Assembly: GCF_017744435.1 (NCBI RefSeq) | Contig: NZ_JAGIBG010000004.1 | Span: forward strand, 1-64,000 | Length of the DNA stretch: 64,000 nt | Direction: 5' to 3' | DNA from: Pseudomonas sp. | GTDB taxonomy: Bacteria; Pseudomonadota; Gammaproteobacteria; Pseudomonadales; Pseudomonadaceae | Program-made: the position numbers and the translations under genes | Shown: piece by piece, positions 18,636-26,728 of the stretch | Layout: the number at the start of each line of letters is the position of its first letter | How positions within the stretch are numbered: the stretch's first letter is position 1 | The notes under the pieces: model-generated | Database searches by the model: none | Told to the model about the DNA's origin: nothing | Seen by the model: the letters and a program-made list of their open reading frames with translations, nothing else

Positions 18636-19586
18636 TCAGAGGGCGAACGGCAGGTGCAACGCCACCTTCTGGCGCTGCGCCAGACGCACCTCGAACTCGC
18701 TCGGGTCGTGGATCATCACATCCATCCCGGCAAACGACTCCGCGGCAATCAGGCGCGACAGCCAGAAGCGCACGCAGCCTACCCGCAACATCTCCGGCCA
18801 CAGCTCGGCTTCGGCAGCGGTAAACGGCCGCAGCGCCGCATAGGCCCCCAGCAGTGCCTGAGCGCGTGGCACATCGATCGCACCGTGGTCATCCAGGCAC
18901 CAGTCGTTCACGGTGATGGCGATGTCATACAGCATCGGCCCGGAACAGGCGTTGTAGAAGTCGATCACACCGGTCAGGTGGGTGCCTTCGAACATCACGT
19001 TGTCGCGGAACAGGTCAGCGTGCAGGTTGGCACGCGGCAAGGCCAGGATCTGCGCCTTGTGCGCGGTGATCTCGTCCAGCGCCGGTTGCAGCAGCGCAGC
19101 CTGCTCGGGGCTCAGGCGCGGCAGCAGTTCGGCACCCGATGCCAGCATCCAGTCCAGGCCACGGTCGGTGCGGCGCTCGATGATGCGTTCGCGGGTGGCC
19201 AGGTGAATGTGTGCCAGCAGCTCGCCAACCTGAGCGCAGTGCTGGGGGTTCGGTGCCTTGATGTGCTTGCCCGACAGCCGTGGCTGCAGCAAGGCCGGCT
19301 TGCCGCACAGCTCGCGCAGGGCGTTGCCGTCACGGTCACGCAGGGCGTAGGGCACCGGCATGTCGGCGTCGTGCAGCACGTCGAGCAGGTCGATGAAGAA
19401 CGGCATGTCCTCGACTGGCCCGCGCTCGACCAGCGTCAGGACGAACTCACCCTGTTCGAGGCTGACGAAGAAGTTGCTGTTCTCGGTACCGGCGGCAATG
19501 CCCTGGAAGTCGAGCAGACGGCCCAGCTCGTACGGCGCCAGAAAGGTTTCCAGCTCAGGCCGGGTCACGGGGGTGAAGACTGACAT
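18636..19586 (-). CDS. thrB: Homoserine kinase (ThrB, choline-kinase-like form)
   Basis: 316 residues of the APH/ChoK fold, the form of ThrB used by pseudomonads, not the GHMP form of E. coli. Visible are the catalytic loop HADLFRDNVMFEG near 188-200 and the Mg-binding GVIDFYNAC near 205. It phosphorylates homoserine in threonine synthesis. The ATG has no clear ribosome site: a T-run and hairpin directly precede it (see 19591-19628). Confidence 0.92.
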   Translation of the reverse strand: MSVFTPVTRPELETFLAPYELGRLLDFQGIAAGTENSNFFVSLEQGEFVLTLVERGPVEDMPFFIDLLDVLHDADMPVPYALRDRDGNALRELCGKPALLQPRLSGKHIKAPNPQHCAQVGELLAHIHLATRERIIERRTDRGLDWMLASGAELLPRLSPEQAALLQPALDEITAHKAQILALPRANLHADLFRDNVMFEGTHLTGVIDFYNACSGPMLYDIAITVNDWCLDDHGAIDVPRAQALLGAYAALRPFTAAEAELWPEMLRVGCVRFWLSRLIAAESFAGMDVMIHDPSEFEVRLAQRQKVALHLPFAL

Positions 19587-19590
19587 GATG

Positions 19591-19628
19591 AAAAAATGCC
19601 CATACGGGCACTTCCGCCGGGAAGTGCC
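19591..19628 (-). promoter_or_regulatory. Overlapping hairpins and T-run before thrB (attenuator-like)
   Basis: On the minus strand an upstream stem GGCACTTCC/GGAAGTGCC (9 bp, 4-base loop; 19607-19628) overlaps by 4 bases a downstream stem TGCCC/GGGCA (19597-19610) that runs straight into TTTTTT (19591-19596). The two cannot form fully together. The second looks like a small intrinsic terminator ending 4 bases before the thrB ATG. It could end the upstream DUF2782 transcript or act as an attenuator. Confidence 0.6.
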
Positions 19629-19657
19629 GGGTTGATGTGAACGGTGCGCGCGTCAGA

Positions 19658-19945
19658 TTACCACTCGAAGATCTTCCAGGACGGGATCAGCATGTCCGGT
19701 TGGTCGGAACGAATGAAATTGGCATCGGTGCCATCGGCGCGTACCAGGAAATACGGCTTGCCGTTTTTCGGCGTGATCTTGATCGCATACAGGAAGCCGT
19801 TCTGCCGGTATTCCTGGATGGTTTTATCGCCTTCCGTGCGAATGGTCACCTCGGGATCGGCCGAGGGGGCGTCTTCCGCCGCCAGGGTGACGACCGGCAT
19901 GGTTGCCAACAGGCCGAGCAGTAACAGGCGATTGAGTGTACGCAT
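19658..19945 (-). CDS. Small exported protein (DUF2782-type)
   Basis: 95 residues with a signal peptide (cleavage near VTLAAED) and a compact domain with EYRQNGFLYAIKITPKNG, characteristic of DUF2782 proteins next to polA in pseudomonads. Function unknown. It is divergent from polA (74 bases) and upstream of thrB on the same strand. Confidence 0.85.
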   Translation of the reverse strand: MRTLNRLLLLGLLATMPVVTLAAEDAPSADPEVTIRTEGDKTIQEYRQNGFLYAIKITPKNGKPYFLVRADGTDANFIRSDQPDMLIPSWKIFEW

Positions 19946-20019
19946 GATAACCTAGTCCCTTTGTCGTCATTGATCCGGCTATTCTAGCTCCGGACCCGCC
20001 GAAAAGGTTGATTCTGCTC

Positions 20020-22782
20020 ATGAGCCAAGCGCCCCTCGTCCTGGTGGACGGTTCCTCCTACCTCTACCGCGCCTTCCATGCGCTGCCGCCGCTGACCACG
20101 TCCAAGGGCATGCCGACCGGCGCGGTCAAGGGTGTGCTGAACATGCTCAAGAGCCTGCGCAAGCAATACCCCGACAGCCTGTTCGCCGTGGTCTTCGACG
20201 CCAAGGGCGGGACCTTCCGCGATGCCATGTTCGCCGAGTACAAGGCCAACCGCCCGAGCATGCCTGATGACCTTCGGGTGCAGGTCGAGCCGCTGCACGC
20301 CAGCGTCCGGGCGCTGGGCTATCCCTTGCTGTGCGTTGAAGGCGTCGAGGCCGATGATGTGATCGGCACCCTCGCCCGCAGCAGCGCGACCCAGGGCCGG
20401 CCGGTGATCATCTCGACCGGCGACAAGGACATGGCGCAACTGGTGGACGGCCACGTTACCCTGGTCAACACCATGACCGGCAGCGTGATGGACGTCGCCG
20501 GCGTGCACGAAAAGTTCGGCGTTGGCCCGGAGCACATCATCGACTTCCTCGCCCTGATGGGGGACAAGGTCGACAACATCCCGGGCGTGCCTGGCGTCGG
20601 TGAAAAAACCGCTGTTGGCCTGCTGACCGGCATCGGCGGTGGCCTCAGCGACCTGTACGCCAACCTCGACAAGGTCCCGACCCTGGCCATCCGCGGGGCC
20701 AAGACCCTGCCGGCCAAGCTCGAAGAGCACCGCGACTCGGCGTTCCTGTCCTACGAGCTGGCCACCATCAAGTGCGACGTGCCGCTGGATGTCGAGGTCG
20801 AGGCGTTGGTTTGCGGCGAGCCTGACCGCGAGGCACTGCTGGCGCTGTACAGCGAAATGGAGTTCAAGAGCTGGGTCGCTGAAGTTCAGCGTGATGCTCA
20901 GCGCGGTGCGAGCAAGGCAGGCGACGATATGGCCCCGGTGGCCGACGAGCCGGCCGCCAAGGTCGAGCCCAAGTACGAAACCATCCTCGACCAGGCCCGT
21001 TTTGACGCCTGGCTGGAGAAGCTGCGCCAGGCACCGCTGTTCGCCTTCGACACCGAAACTACCGGCCTGGACGCCCAGCAGGCGCAGCTGGTGGGCCTGT
21101 CGTTCGCGGTCGAACCCCATGAAGCGGCCTATGTGCCGCTGGCCCACGACTACGAAGGCGCCCCGGCCCAGCTGGACCGTGAAGCCGTGCTGCTGGCGCT
21201 GAAGCCGCTGCTGGAAGACCCGGCCAAGGCCAAGGTCGGGCAGAACGCCAAGTACGACATCAACATCCTCGCCAACAACTCGCCCGCCATCGAGATGCGC
21301 GGCGTGGCCTACGACACCATGCTCGAGTCGTATGTGCTCAATTCCACCGCCACCCGTCATGACATGGACAGCCTGGCGCTGAAGTACCTCGACCACACCA
21401 CCATCGCCTTCGAGGACATCGCTGGTAAAGGCGCAAAACAGCTGACCTTCAACCAGATCAACCTGGACAAGGCCGGCCCCTACGCCGCCGAGGACGCCGA
21501 CATCACCCTGCGCCTGCACCACGCGCTGCAGGCGCGCCTGGCGCAGACGCCGAGCGTGCAACCGGTACTGATGGACATCGAGATGCCGCTGGTGCCGGTG
21601 CTGGCCAAGATCGAGCGCCAGGGTGCGCTGGTCGATGCCGCGCTGCTGCAGGTGCAAAGCGGTGAGCTGGGCGTGAAGATGGCCGAACTGGAGCAGCGTG
21701 CCTATGCGCTGGCCGGCGAGGAGTTCAACCTCGGTTCACCCAAGCAGCTGGGGGCGATCCTCTATGACAAGCTGGGCATGCCGGTACTGAGCAAGACCGC
21801 CAAGGGCCAGCCTTCCACCGCCGAAGCGGTGCTCGACGAACTCGCCGAGCAAGGCTACCCGCTGCCCGAGGTGCTGATGCAGTACCGCAGCCTGAGCAAG
21901 CTCAAGAGCACCTACACCGACAAGCTGCCAGGGCAGATCAACCCGCGCACCGGGCGTATCCACACGTCCTACCAGCAGGCCGTGGCCGCCACCGGGCGCC
22001 TGTCGTCCAGCGACCCGAACCTGCAGAACATCCCGATCCGTACCGCCGAGGGTCGGCGCATTCGCCAGGCCTTCGTTGCCAGCCCCGGCTACAAGCTGCT
22101 GGCGGCGGACTATTCGCAGATCGAACTGCGCATCATGGCCCACCTGGCCAAGGACGAAGGCCTGCTGCATGCCTTCCGCAACGATCTGGATGTGCACCGC
22201 GCGACGGCGGCGGAAGTGTTCAGCGTGGCACTGGAAGACGTCACCACCGACCAGCGCCGCAGCGCCAAGGCCATCAACTTCGGCCTGATCTACGGCATGA
22301 GTGCGTTCGGCCTGGCCAAGCAGATTGGCGTCGACCGCAAGCAGTCGCAGGATTACATCGACCGCTACTTCGCCCGCTACCCGGGTGTGCTGGCCTACGT
22401 GGAGCGCACCCGCGCCCAGGCAGCCGAGCAAGGCTTCGTTGAAACCCTGTTCGGCCGCCGCCTGTACCTGCCGGACATCAACGCCAAGAACCCGGCCCTG
22501 CGCAAGGGCGCCGAGCGCACGGCGATCAACGCGCCGATGCAGGGCACCGCCGCCGACATCATCAAGCGCGCCATGGTCAACGTCGACAACTGGCTGAGCG
22601 AGAGCGGCCTGGATGCACGGGTGATCCTGCAGGTGCACGACGAACTGGTATTGGAAGTGCGTGAAGACCTGGTCGAGCAGGTGAAAGATGAAATTCGCAC
22701 GCACATGAGCAACGCCGCGCAGCTGGATGTTCCGCTGGTGGTGGAAGCAGGAGTTGGTTCGAATTGGGACGAAGCTCACTGA
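20020..22782 (+). CDS. polA: DNA polymerase I
   Basis: 920 residues with all three domains. A 5'-3' exonuclease at 1-290 ([32 protein letters not shown]), a 3'-5' proofreading domain at about 320-510 with the intact DxE motif FDTETTGLD, and the polymerase at 540-920 (motif [16 protein letters not shown], motif [17 protein letters not shown], motif [10 protein letters not shown]). It processes Okazaki fragments and fills repair gaps. ATG at 20020 ([11 protein letters not shown]) is preferred over the TTG at 20008, because GAAAAGG is 12 bases before the ATG but abuts the TTG. Confidence 0.96.
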   Translation: MSQAPLVLVDGSSYLYRAFHALPPLTTSKGMPTGAVKGVLNMLKSLRKQYPDSLFAVVFDAKGGTFRDAMFAEYKANRPSMPDDLRVQVEPLHASVRALGYPLLCVEGVEADDVIGTLARSSATQGRPVIISTGDKDMAQLVDGHVTLVNTMTGSVMDVAGVHEKFGVGPEHIIDFLALMGDKVDNIPGVPGVGEKTAVGLLTGIGGGLSDLYANLDKVPTLAIRGAKTLPAKLEEHRDSAFLSYELATIKCDVPLDVEVEALVCGEPDREALLALYSEMEFKSWVAEVQRDAQRGASKAGDDMAPVADEPAAKVEPKYETILDQARFDAWLEKLRQAPLFAFDTETTGLDAQQAQLVGLSFAVEPHEAAYVPLAHDYEGAPAQLDREAVLLALKPLLEDPAKAKVGQNAKYDINILANNSPAIEMRGVAYDTMLESYVLNSTATRHDMDSLALKYLDHTTIAFEDIAGKGAKQLTFNQINLDKAGPYAAEDADITLRLHHALQARLAQTPSVQPVLMDIEMPLVPVLAKIERQGALVDAALLQVQSGELGVKMAELEQRAYALAGEEFNLGSPKQLGAILYDKLGMPVLSKTAKGQPSTAEAVLDELAEQGYPLPEVLMQYRSLSKLKSTYTDKLPGQINPRTGRIHTSYQQAVAATGRLSSSDPNLQNIPIRTAEGRRIRQAFVASPGYKLLAADYSQIELRIMAHLAKDEGLLHAFRNDLDVHRATAAEVFSVALEDVTTDQRRSAKAINFGLIYGMSAFGLAKQIGVDRKQSQDYIDRYFARYPGVLAYVERTRAQAAEQGFVETLFGRRLYLPDINAKNPALRKGAERTAINAPMQGTAADIIKRAMVNVDNWLSESGLDARVILQVHDELVLEVREDLVEQVKDEIRTHMSNAAQLDVPLVVEAGVGSNWDEAH

Positions 22783-22929
22783 TTGAGCTGGGAAAGCTGT
22801 GTAGGATCTGTGACGTGGTGACGCGGATCCTGGCATGGCTCGATGCCATTAGTTCGGCAGTTTCATGAAACTATCGCAAATAGTTTTGAGGGCTCCGGAA
22901 CTAAACCGGTGAAGTGGAACTCAGAGTAA
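22783..22929 (+). other. polA 3' region with serial hairpins
   Basis: Three short inverted repeats follow polA: TGGCAT/ATGCCA (22831-22848), AGTTTCATGAAACT (about 22859-22872) and ACTAT/ATAGT (about 22870-22884). None has a T-run. They may protect or end the polA transcript before the sRNA promoter. Confidence 0.45.
22898..22925 (+). promoter_or_regulatory. Candidate sigma-22 (AlgU/RpoE) promoter of the sRNA
   Basis: GAACTA (22898-22903), 17 bases, then TCAGA (22921-22925) closely match the envelope-stress consensus GAACTT-N16/17-TCtgA. Transcription would begin near 22930-22932. ErsA of P. aeruginosa is known to be sigma-22-dependent. Confidence 0.6.
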
Positions 22930-23061
22930 CTGAATGGCTGGTGAAGCCTTTCGATGCTCCTATGTTGTGTTAAGTGTTGGCAGATACCTGGACCCCGCCC
23001 TAGCGGTCCAGACTTGAACCCCGAACTTCCCCCTCCCCATACGAAGTCCGGGGTTTTTTTT
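22930..23061 (+). ncRNA. ersA: ErsA-like small RNA (Spot 42 locus, polA-engB)
   Basis: From the predicted start to the end of the T-run is about 132 bases, the length I recall for ErsA of P. aeruginosa, and the polA-engB position is the same. A hairpin TGGACC/GGTCCA (22989-23010) precedes a terminator whose stem CCCCG-A-ACTTC/GAAGT-C-CGGGG (23019-23053) carries a C-rich loop (CCCCTCCCC) and ends in eight T. C-rich single-stranded segments are typical of sRNAs that cover ribosome sites through Hfq. No conserved reading frame covers it. The exact 5' end is inferred. Confidence 0.7.
23019..23061 (+). terminator. Intrinsic terminator of the sRNA
   Basis: Eleven-base stem with one mismatch, 13-base C-rich loop, then TTTTTTTT (23054-23061). 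The strongest intrinsic terminator in the window. Confidence 0.85.
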
Positions 23062-23095
23062 GCCCGGAATTTGACTTGCAGCTGGCGAATAACAC

Positions 23096-23180
23096 TGTGG
23101 GAGCGGGCGTGCCCGCGAAAAATCCAGCGCGGTGTCTGGCCTGGGCTTCGCCCAGGTTCGCGGGCTCGCCCGCTCCCACA
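23096..23180. repeat. REP pair between the sRNA and engB
   Basis: Arms TGTGGGAGCGGGCGTGCCCG (from 23096) and its inverted partner ending at CGCTCCCACA (23180) flank a perfect CCTGGGC-TTCG-CCCAGG hairpin near 23139-23156. Lies between a plus-strand sRNA and the convergent engB. Confidence 0.85.
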
Positions 23181-23197
23181 GGATCAGTGAACTGCCA

Positions 23198-23830
23198 TCA
23201 AACAGCTGGCTTGTCTTCCAGCTCCATCCAGTCCGCCAGCACCCGGTAGGCCTCTTCCAGGCCCAGGCGCTTGGGTGCCGAGAACAGCTGGATGGTCGCC
23301 GCGTCACCCCACCCCTTGCGAATCTCCGACTGCACCTTGAGCAAGGTGTTCTTGCCCGCACCGTGGGTCAGCTTGTCGGCCTTGGTCAGCAGGATATGCA
23401 TCGGCATGCCGCTGGCCTTGGCCCAGTCAAGCATCATCTTGTCGAAGTCGGTCATCGGGTGACGCACATCCATCATCAAAATGATGCCTTTCAGGCAATC
23501 ACGGCTGCCCAGATAGGCCTCCAGGTGCTTCTGCCAGTGTTGCTTCAGCGGAATCGGAACTTTTGCATATCCGTAGCCCGGCAGGTCGACCAAACGCCGT
23601 TCATCGTCCAGACTGAAGAAATTCAACAGCTGGGTGCGCCCTGGGGTTTTCGAGGTACGCGCCAGGCTGGCATGAGTCAGGGTATTGAGGGCGCTGGATT
23701 TGCCGGCGTTGGAACGGCCGGCGAAAGCCACCTCGTAACCCTGGTCGTCCGGGCATTGTTCGACCTTGGCAGCGCTGAGGGCGAATTTGGCTCTCTGGCA
23801 GAGGCCGAGGATGGGGTTATTGACTTGCAT
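23198..23830 (-). CDS. engB: Ribosome-assembly GTPase EngB/YsxC
   Basis: 210 residues. GTPase motifs are complete: G1 GRSNAGKSS near 35-43, G3 DLPGYG near 80, G4 LTKADK near 146 and G5-like FSA. The family acts in 50S subunit assembly. The ATG at 23830 ([11 protein letters not shown]) matches the family N-terminus; the open frame upstream has no similarity. Divergent from the cytochrome c gene. Confidence 0.94.
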   Translation of the reverse strand: MQVNNPILGLCQRAKFALSAAKVEQCPDDQGYEVAFAGRSNAGKSSALNTLTHASLARTSKTPGRTQLLNFFSLDDERRLVDLPGYGYAKVPIPLKQHWQKHLEAYLGSRDCLKGIILMMDVRHPMTDFDKMMLDWAKASGMPMHILLTKADKLTHGAGKNTLLKVQSEIRKGWGDAATIQLFSAPKRLGLEEAYRVLADWMELEDKPAV

Positions 23831-23903
23831 GGGATATCCGATGTGGGTGTTGCCAAAGCCTAGGCCGGCAAGCGGTGTCGTTTCCGTTTGGATGGCGGAA
23901 GTA

Positions 23904-23909
23904 TATAAT
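23904..23909 (+). promoter_or_regulatory. Candidate -10 element for the cytochrome genes
   Basis: A perfect TATAAT lies 115 bases before the first cytochrome start; the -35 region (TTTCCG, 17 bases upstream) is poor. A leader of about 100 bases would result. Confidence 0.4.
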
Positions 23910-24023
23910 GCCCCAGTTTTTGTGTGCTCATTCTCCCAGCGAAGGGGAATGTGCATGGGGTGTCGAACAATAGCTCGCGCATCAGAACGCAGCGCGTCCC
24001 CCAACCCTGTCAGGTCGTTTCGC

Positions 24024-24326
24024 ATGGCGAAATGGCTGCTAGCTGTCGGTATGTTCCTGCCGTTTTTCAGCGCACAGGCTACACAGGATCCCGAGGCGTT
24101 GTACAACCGCACGTGTGCGGCCTGTCACGCCGGGCAGTTGCCACAGGCACCCAAGAAGGGTGACCCGGCAGCTTGGGAGCCAAGGCTGGCGCAAGGCATG
24201 GAGCAACTGGTGGTGCATGTTACCCAGGGTTTCAAGGCTATGCCGCCGCGTGGATTGTGCATGGACTGCAGTGCCGAGGACTACCGTTTGGTCATCCTTT
24301 GGATGAGCGGCAGTCCCGATACATAA
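24024..24326 (+). CDS. Monohaem cytochrome c5-type protein
   Basis: 100 residues: signal peptide (cleavage near FFSAQA), haem site CAACH near residue 32, axial Met in AMPPRG near 79 and the disulfide-like CMDC just after, the layout of cytochrome c5. A periplasmic electron carrier. ATG at 24024 follows CAGG and begins the signal peptide. It precedes the dihaem c4 gene by 31 bases. Confidence 0.9.
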   Translation: MAKWLLAVGMFLPFFSAQATQDPEALYNRTCAACHAGQLPQAPKKGDPAAWEPRLAQGMEQLVVHVTQGFKAMPPRGLCMDCSAEDYRLVILWMSGSPDT

Positions 24327-24357
24327 CATTTCACCCTTAGCCGTGTTGGATTAGCTG

Positions 24358-24975
24358 ATGAACAAACTAGTCGTGAGTCTGCTGTTGACCCTGGGTGTCG
24401 CAGGTGCGGCCACTGCTGCGGAACCCATCAAAGGCGATGCCGCCGCTGGCCAGGCCAAGACTGCCGTCTGTGGCGCCTGCCACAACCCGGACGGCAACAG
24501 CCTGGCGCCGAACTTCCCGAAACTGGCTGGCCAAGGCCAGCGCTATCTGGAAAAGCAACTGCACGACATCAAGTCGGGCAAGCGCACCGTGCTGGAAATG
24601 ACCGGCATGCTGGCCAATTTCAGTGACCAGGACCTGGCCGATATCGCCGCCTGGTTCTCCAGCCAGAAAGGCAGCGTTGGTGCCGCCGATCCCAAGCTGG
24701 TCGAACGCGGCCGCGCGCTGTTCAATGGCGGCAATCTTGAGAAAGGCATGCCTGCCTGTACCGGTTGCCACTCGCCGAACGGCGCAGGTATCGCCCTCGC
24801 CGGCTTCCCGCACCTGGGCGGCCAGCATTCGCAGTACGTGACCAAGCAGCTCACCGACTTCCGCGAAGGCAACCGCACCAACGACGGCGATGCGATGACC
24901 ATGCGCACCATCGCCGGCAAGCTGAGCAACCATGAGATCGAAGCACTGGCCAGCTACATCCAGGGCCTGCATTAA
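24358..24975 (+). CDS. cc4: Dihaem cytochrome c4
   Basis: 205 residues: signal peptide ending near TAAEP, then two similar cytochrome c lobes with haem sites CGACH (near 38) and CTGCH (near 138), each followed by a Met segment (LEMTGMLAN, AMTMRTIAG). Cytochrome c4 feeds electrons to terminal oxidases. The cc5-cc4-dsbA order is as I recall in other pseudomonads. Cytochrome c maturation and DsbA both act on periplasmic Cys. Confidence 0.93.
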   Translation: MNKLVVSLLLTLGVAGAATAAEPIKGDAAAGQAKTAVCGACHNPDGNSLAPNFPKLAGQGQRYLEKQLHDIKSGKRTVLEMTGMLANFSDQDLADIAAWFSSQKGSVGAADPKLVERGRALFNGGNLEKGMPACTGCHSPNGAGIALAGFPHLGGQHSQYVTKQLTDFREGNRTNDGDAMTMRTIAGKLSNHEIEALASYIQGLH

Positions 24976-25005
24976 CATTCGGTTAATGCTGCAACGCTAA
25001 AGATG

Positions 25006-25032
25006 AAAGGGCGGCGCAGACCGCCCTTTTTT
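25006..25032 (+). terminator. Intrinsic terminator after cytochrome c4
   Basis: AAAGGGCGG-cgcaga-CCGCCCTTT followed by TTT; nine-base perfect stem 30 bases after the stop codon. Confidence 0.85.
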
Positions 25033-25055
25033 CTGTCCGCAGCCGTTACACTACA

Positions 25056-25083
25056 GAACTCGGGCCCTTCGCCACCGGTCACA
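25056..25083 (+). promoter_or_regulatory. Candidate sigma-22 (AlgU/RpoE) promoter of dsbA
   Basis: GAACTC (25056-25061), 17 bases, TCACA (25079-25083) resembles the envelope-stress promoter pattern, 45 bases before dsbA. DsbA is a known envelope-stress target in several gamma-proteobacteria. The -10 half is imperfect. Confidence 0.45.
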
Positions 25084-25127
25084 GCACGGTCGCGTCGAGG
25101 CGACCAATGAATGCTCAGGAGTAAAGC

Positions 25128-25763
25128 ATGCGTAAACTGATTCTCAGCGCCGCGCTGGTCGCTGCCAGCGTCTTCGGTATGACTGCCGTCCAGGCCGCAG
25201 AGCCTGCCACTGCCGGCAAGGAATACATCGAGCTGAGCAACCCTGTTCCGGTATCCCAGCCAGGCAAGATCGAAGTGGTCGAGCTGTTCTGGTATGGCTG
25301 CCCTCACTGCTATCACTTCGAGCCAACCATCAACCCATGGGTCGAGAAGCTGCCCAAGGACGTCAACTTCAAGCGCGTACCGGCCATGTTCGGCGGCCCG
25401 TGGGACGCCCACGGCCAAATGTTCCTGACCCTCGAAGCCATGGGCGTCGAGCACAAGGTTCATGCCGCGGTGTTCGACGCCATCCAGAACCAGCACAAGC
25501 GCCTGACCGATCCGAAAGACATGGCCGACTTCCTCGCTACCCAGGGCGTCGACAAGGACAAGTTCCTCGCCACCTTCAACTCGTTCGCCATCAAGGGCCA
25601 GGTCAACCAGGCCAAGGAACTGGCGAAGAAGTACGAAATCACTGGTGTACCGAGCATGGTGGTCAACGGCAAGTACCGCTTCGACCTGGGTACCGCCGGC
25701 GGCCCGGACGGCGTGCTGGACGTTGCCGACCAGCTGATCGCCAAGGAGCGCGCCGCTAAGTAA
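25128..25763 (+). CDS. dsbA: Thiol:disulfide oxidoreductase DsbA
   Basis: 211 residues: signal peptide (cleavage near VQAAE), thioredoxin fold with the active site C58-PH-C61 (FWYGCPHCYHFEP) and the cis-Pro loop TGVPSMVVNG near 175. It introduces disulfides into periplasmic proteins. AGGAG precedes the ATG. The next gene starts only 12 bases on, so they are probably co-transcribed. Confidence 0.95.
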   Translation: MRKLILSAALVAASVFGMTAVQAAEPATAGKEYIELSNPVPVSQPGKIEVVELFWYGCPHCYHFEPTINPWVEKLPKDVNFKRVPAMFGGPWDAHGQMFLTLEAMGVEHKVHAAVFDAIQNQHKRLTDPKDMADFLATQGVDKDKFLATFNSFAIKGQVNQAKELAKKYEITGVPSMVVNGKYRFDLGTAGGPDGVLDVADQLIAKERAAK

Positions 25764-25775
25764 GCGGCGTACCCC

Positions 25776-26630
25776 ATGCCCCGCTTCAGAACTACGCGTG
25801 GCATTGGCCTGCACCAGCCGCAGGTCAACGAGCATCACCTGCAGGCCCCTGGCCTGCCCGAGGATGGTCGTCTGCGGCTGCTCAGCTTCAACATCCAGGT
25901 GGGTATCAGTACCGAGCGCTACCGGCATTACCTGACCCGCAGCTGGCAGCACCTGCTGCCGCACACCGGGCGGGCCGGTAACCTGCAGAAAATCGGTCAG
26001 TTGCTCAACGACTTCGACCTGGTGGCCCTGCAGGAGGCCGATGGCGGCAGCCTGCGCTCAGGCTACGTCAACCAGGTGGAGCATCTGGCTCAGCTGGGTT
26101 CCTTCCCTTACTGGTACCAGCAGCTCAATCGCAACCTCGGGCGTTTTGCCCAGCACAGCAATGGTGTGCTCAGCCGCCTCAAGCCGCAACTCCTCGAAGA
26201 TCACCCGCTGCCCGGCCCGGCTGGCCGTGGTGCGATCCTGGTGCGTTTCGGCGAAGGTGAGGATGCGCTGATCGTGGTCATGATGCACCTGGCCCTGGGT
26301 GCCAAGACTCGCGCCCTGCAACTGGGCTACATTCGCGAATTAATCGGCGGCTACCGCCACCAGGTCCTCATGGGCGACATGAACACCCATGCCACCGACC
26401 TGCTCGAGCATTCGCCCCTTCGTGATCTGGGCCTGATCGCACCGCAGGTCGAAGCCACCTTCCCCAGCTGGCGCCCGCAGCGCTGCCTGGACCACATCCT
26501 GCTCAGCCCGAGCCTGACCCTGGAGCGGGTCGAGGTGCTGGCACAGCCAATTTCCGACCATCTTCCCGTTGCGGTAGAGATCCGATTGCCTGATGCACTG
26601 ACTGTGGATACGCTGCCGGTCTTGAGCTAG
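25776..26630 (+). CDS. Endonuclease/exonuclease/phosphatase-family protein
   Basis: 284 residues with the DNase I-like fold. Motifs: LSFNIQVG near 38 (metal Asn), VALQEADGG near 87 (metal Glu), LMGDMNTHATD near 198 (GDxN) and SDHLPVAVE near 265 (catalytic His). No signal peptide or membrane anchor. The substrate could be nucleic acid, phosphoinositide-like or another phosphodiester and cannot be told from sequence. Lies between dsbA and dgcH. Confidence 0.88.
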   Translation: MPRFRTTRGIGLHQPQVNEHHLQAPGLPEDGRLRLLSFNIQVGISTERYRHYLTRSWQHLLPHTGRAGNLQKIGQLLNDFDLVALQEADGGSLRSGYVNQVEHLAQLGSFPYWYQQLNRNLGRFAQHSNGVLSRLKPQLLEDHPLPGPAGRGAILVRFGEGEDALIVVMMHLALGAKTRALQLGYIRELIGGYRHQVLMGDMNTHATDLLEHSPLRDLGLIAPQVEATFPSWRPQRCLDHILLSPSLTLERVEVLAQPISDHLPVAVEIRLPDALTVDTLPVLS

Positions 26631-26681
26631 ATCAGCTAAAGCGCGGCAAGCCCTCAAGTGTTCGAGGGGCGCGCCGACAGC

Positions 26682-26693
26682 GTGTAATTACAC
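26682..26693. promoter_or_regulatory. Perfect palindrome GTGTAATTACAC before dgcH
   Basis: A 12-base perfect palindrome 35 bases before the dgcH start, in an AT-rich patch. It has the shape of an operator; I do not know the regulator. Confidence 0.5.
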
Positions 26694-26728
26694 AGCCCAC
26701 AGATGCATTACCCGTCGCGGATCCAGGC

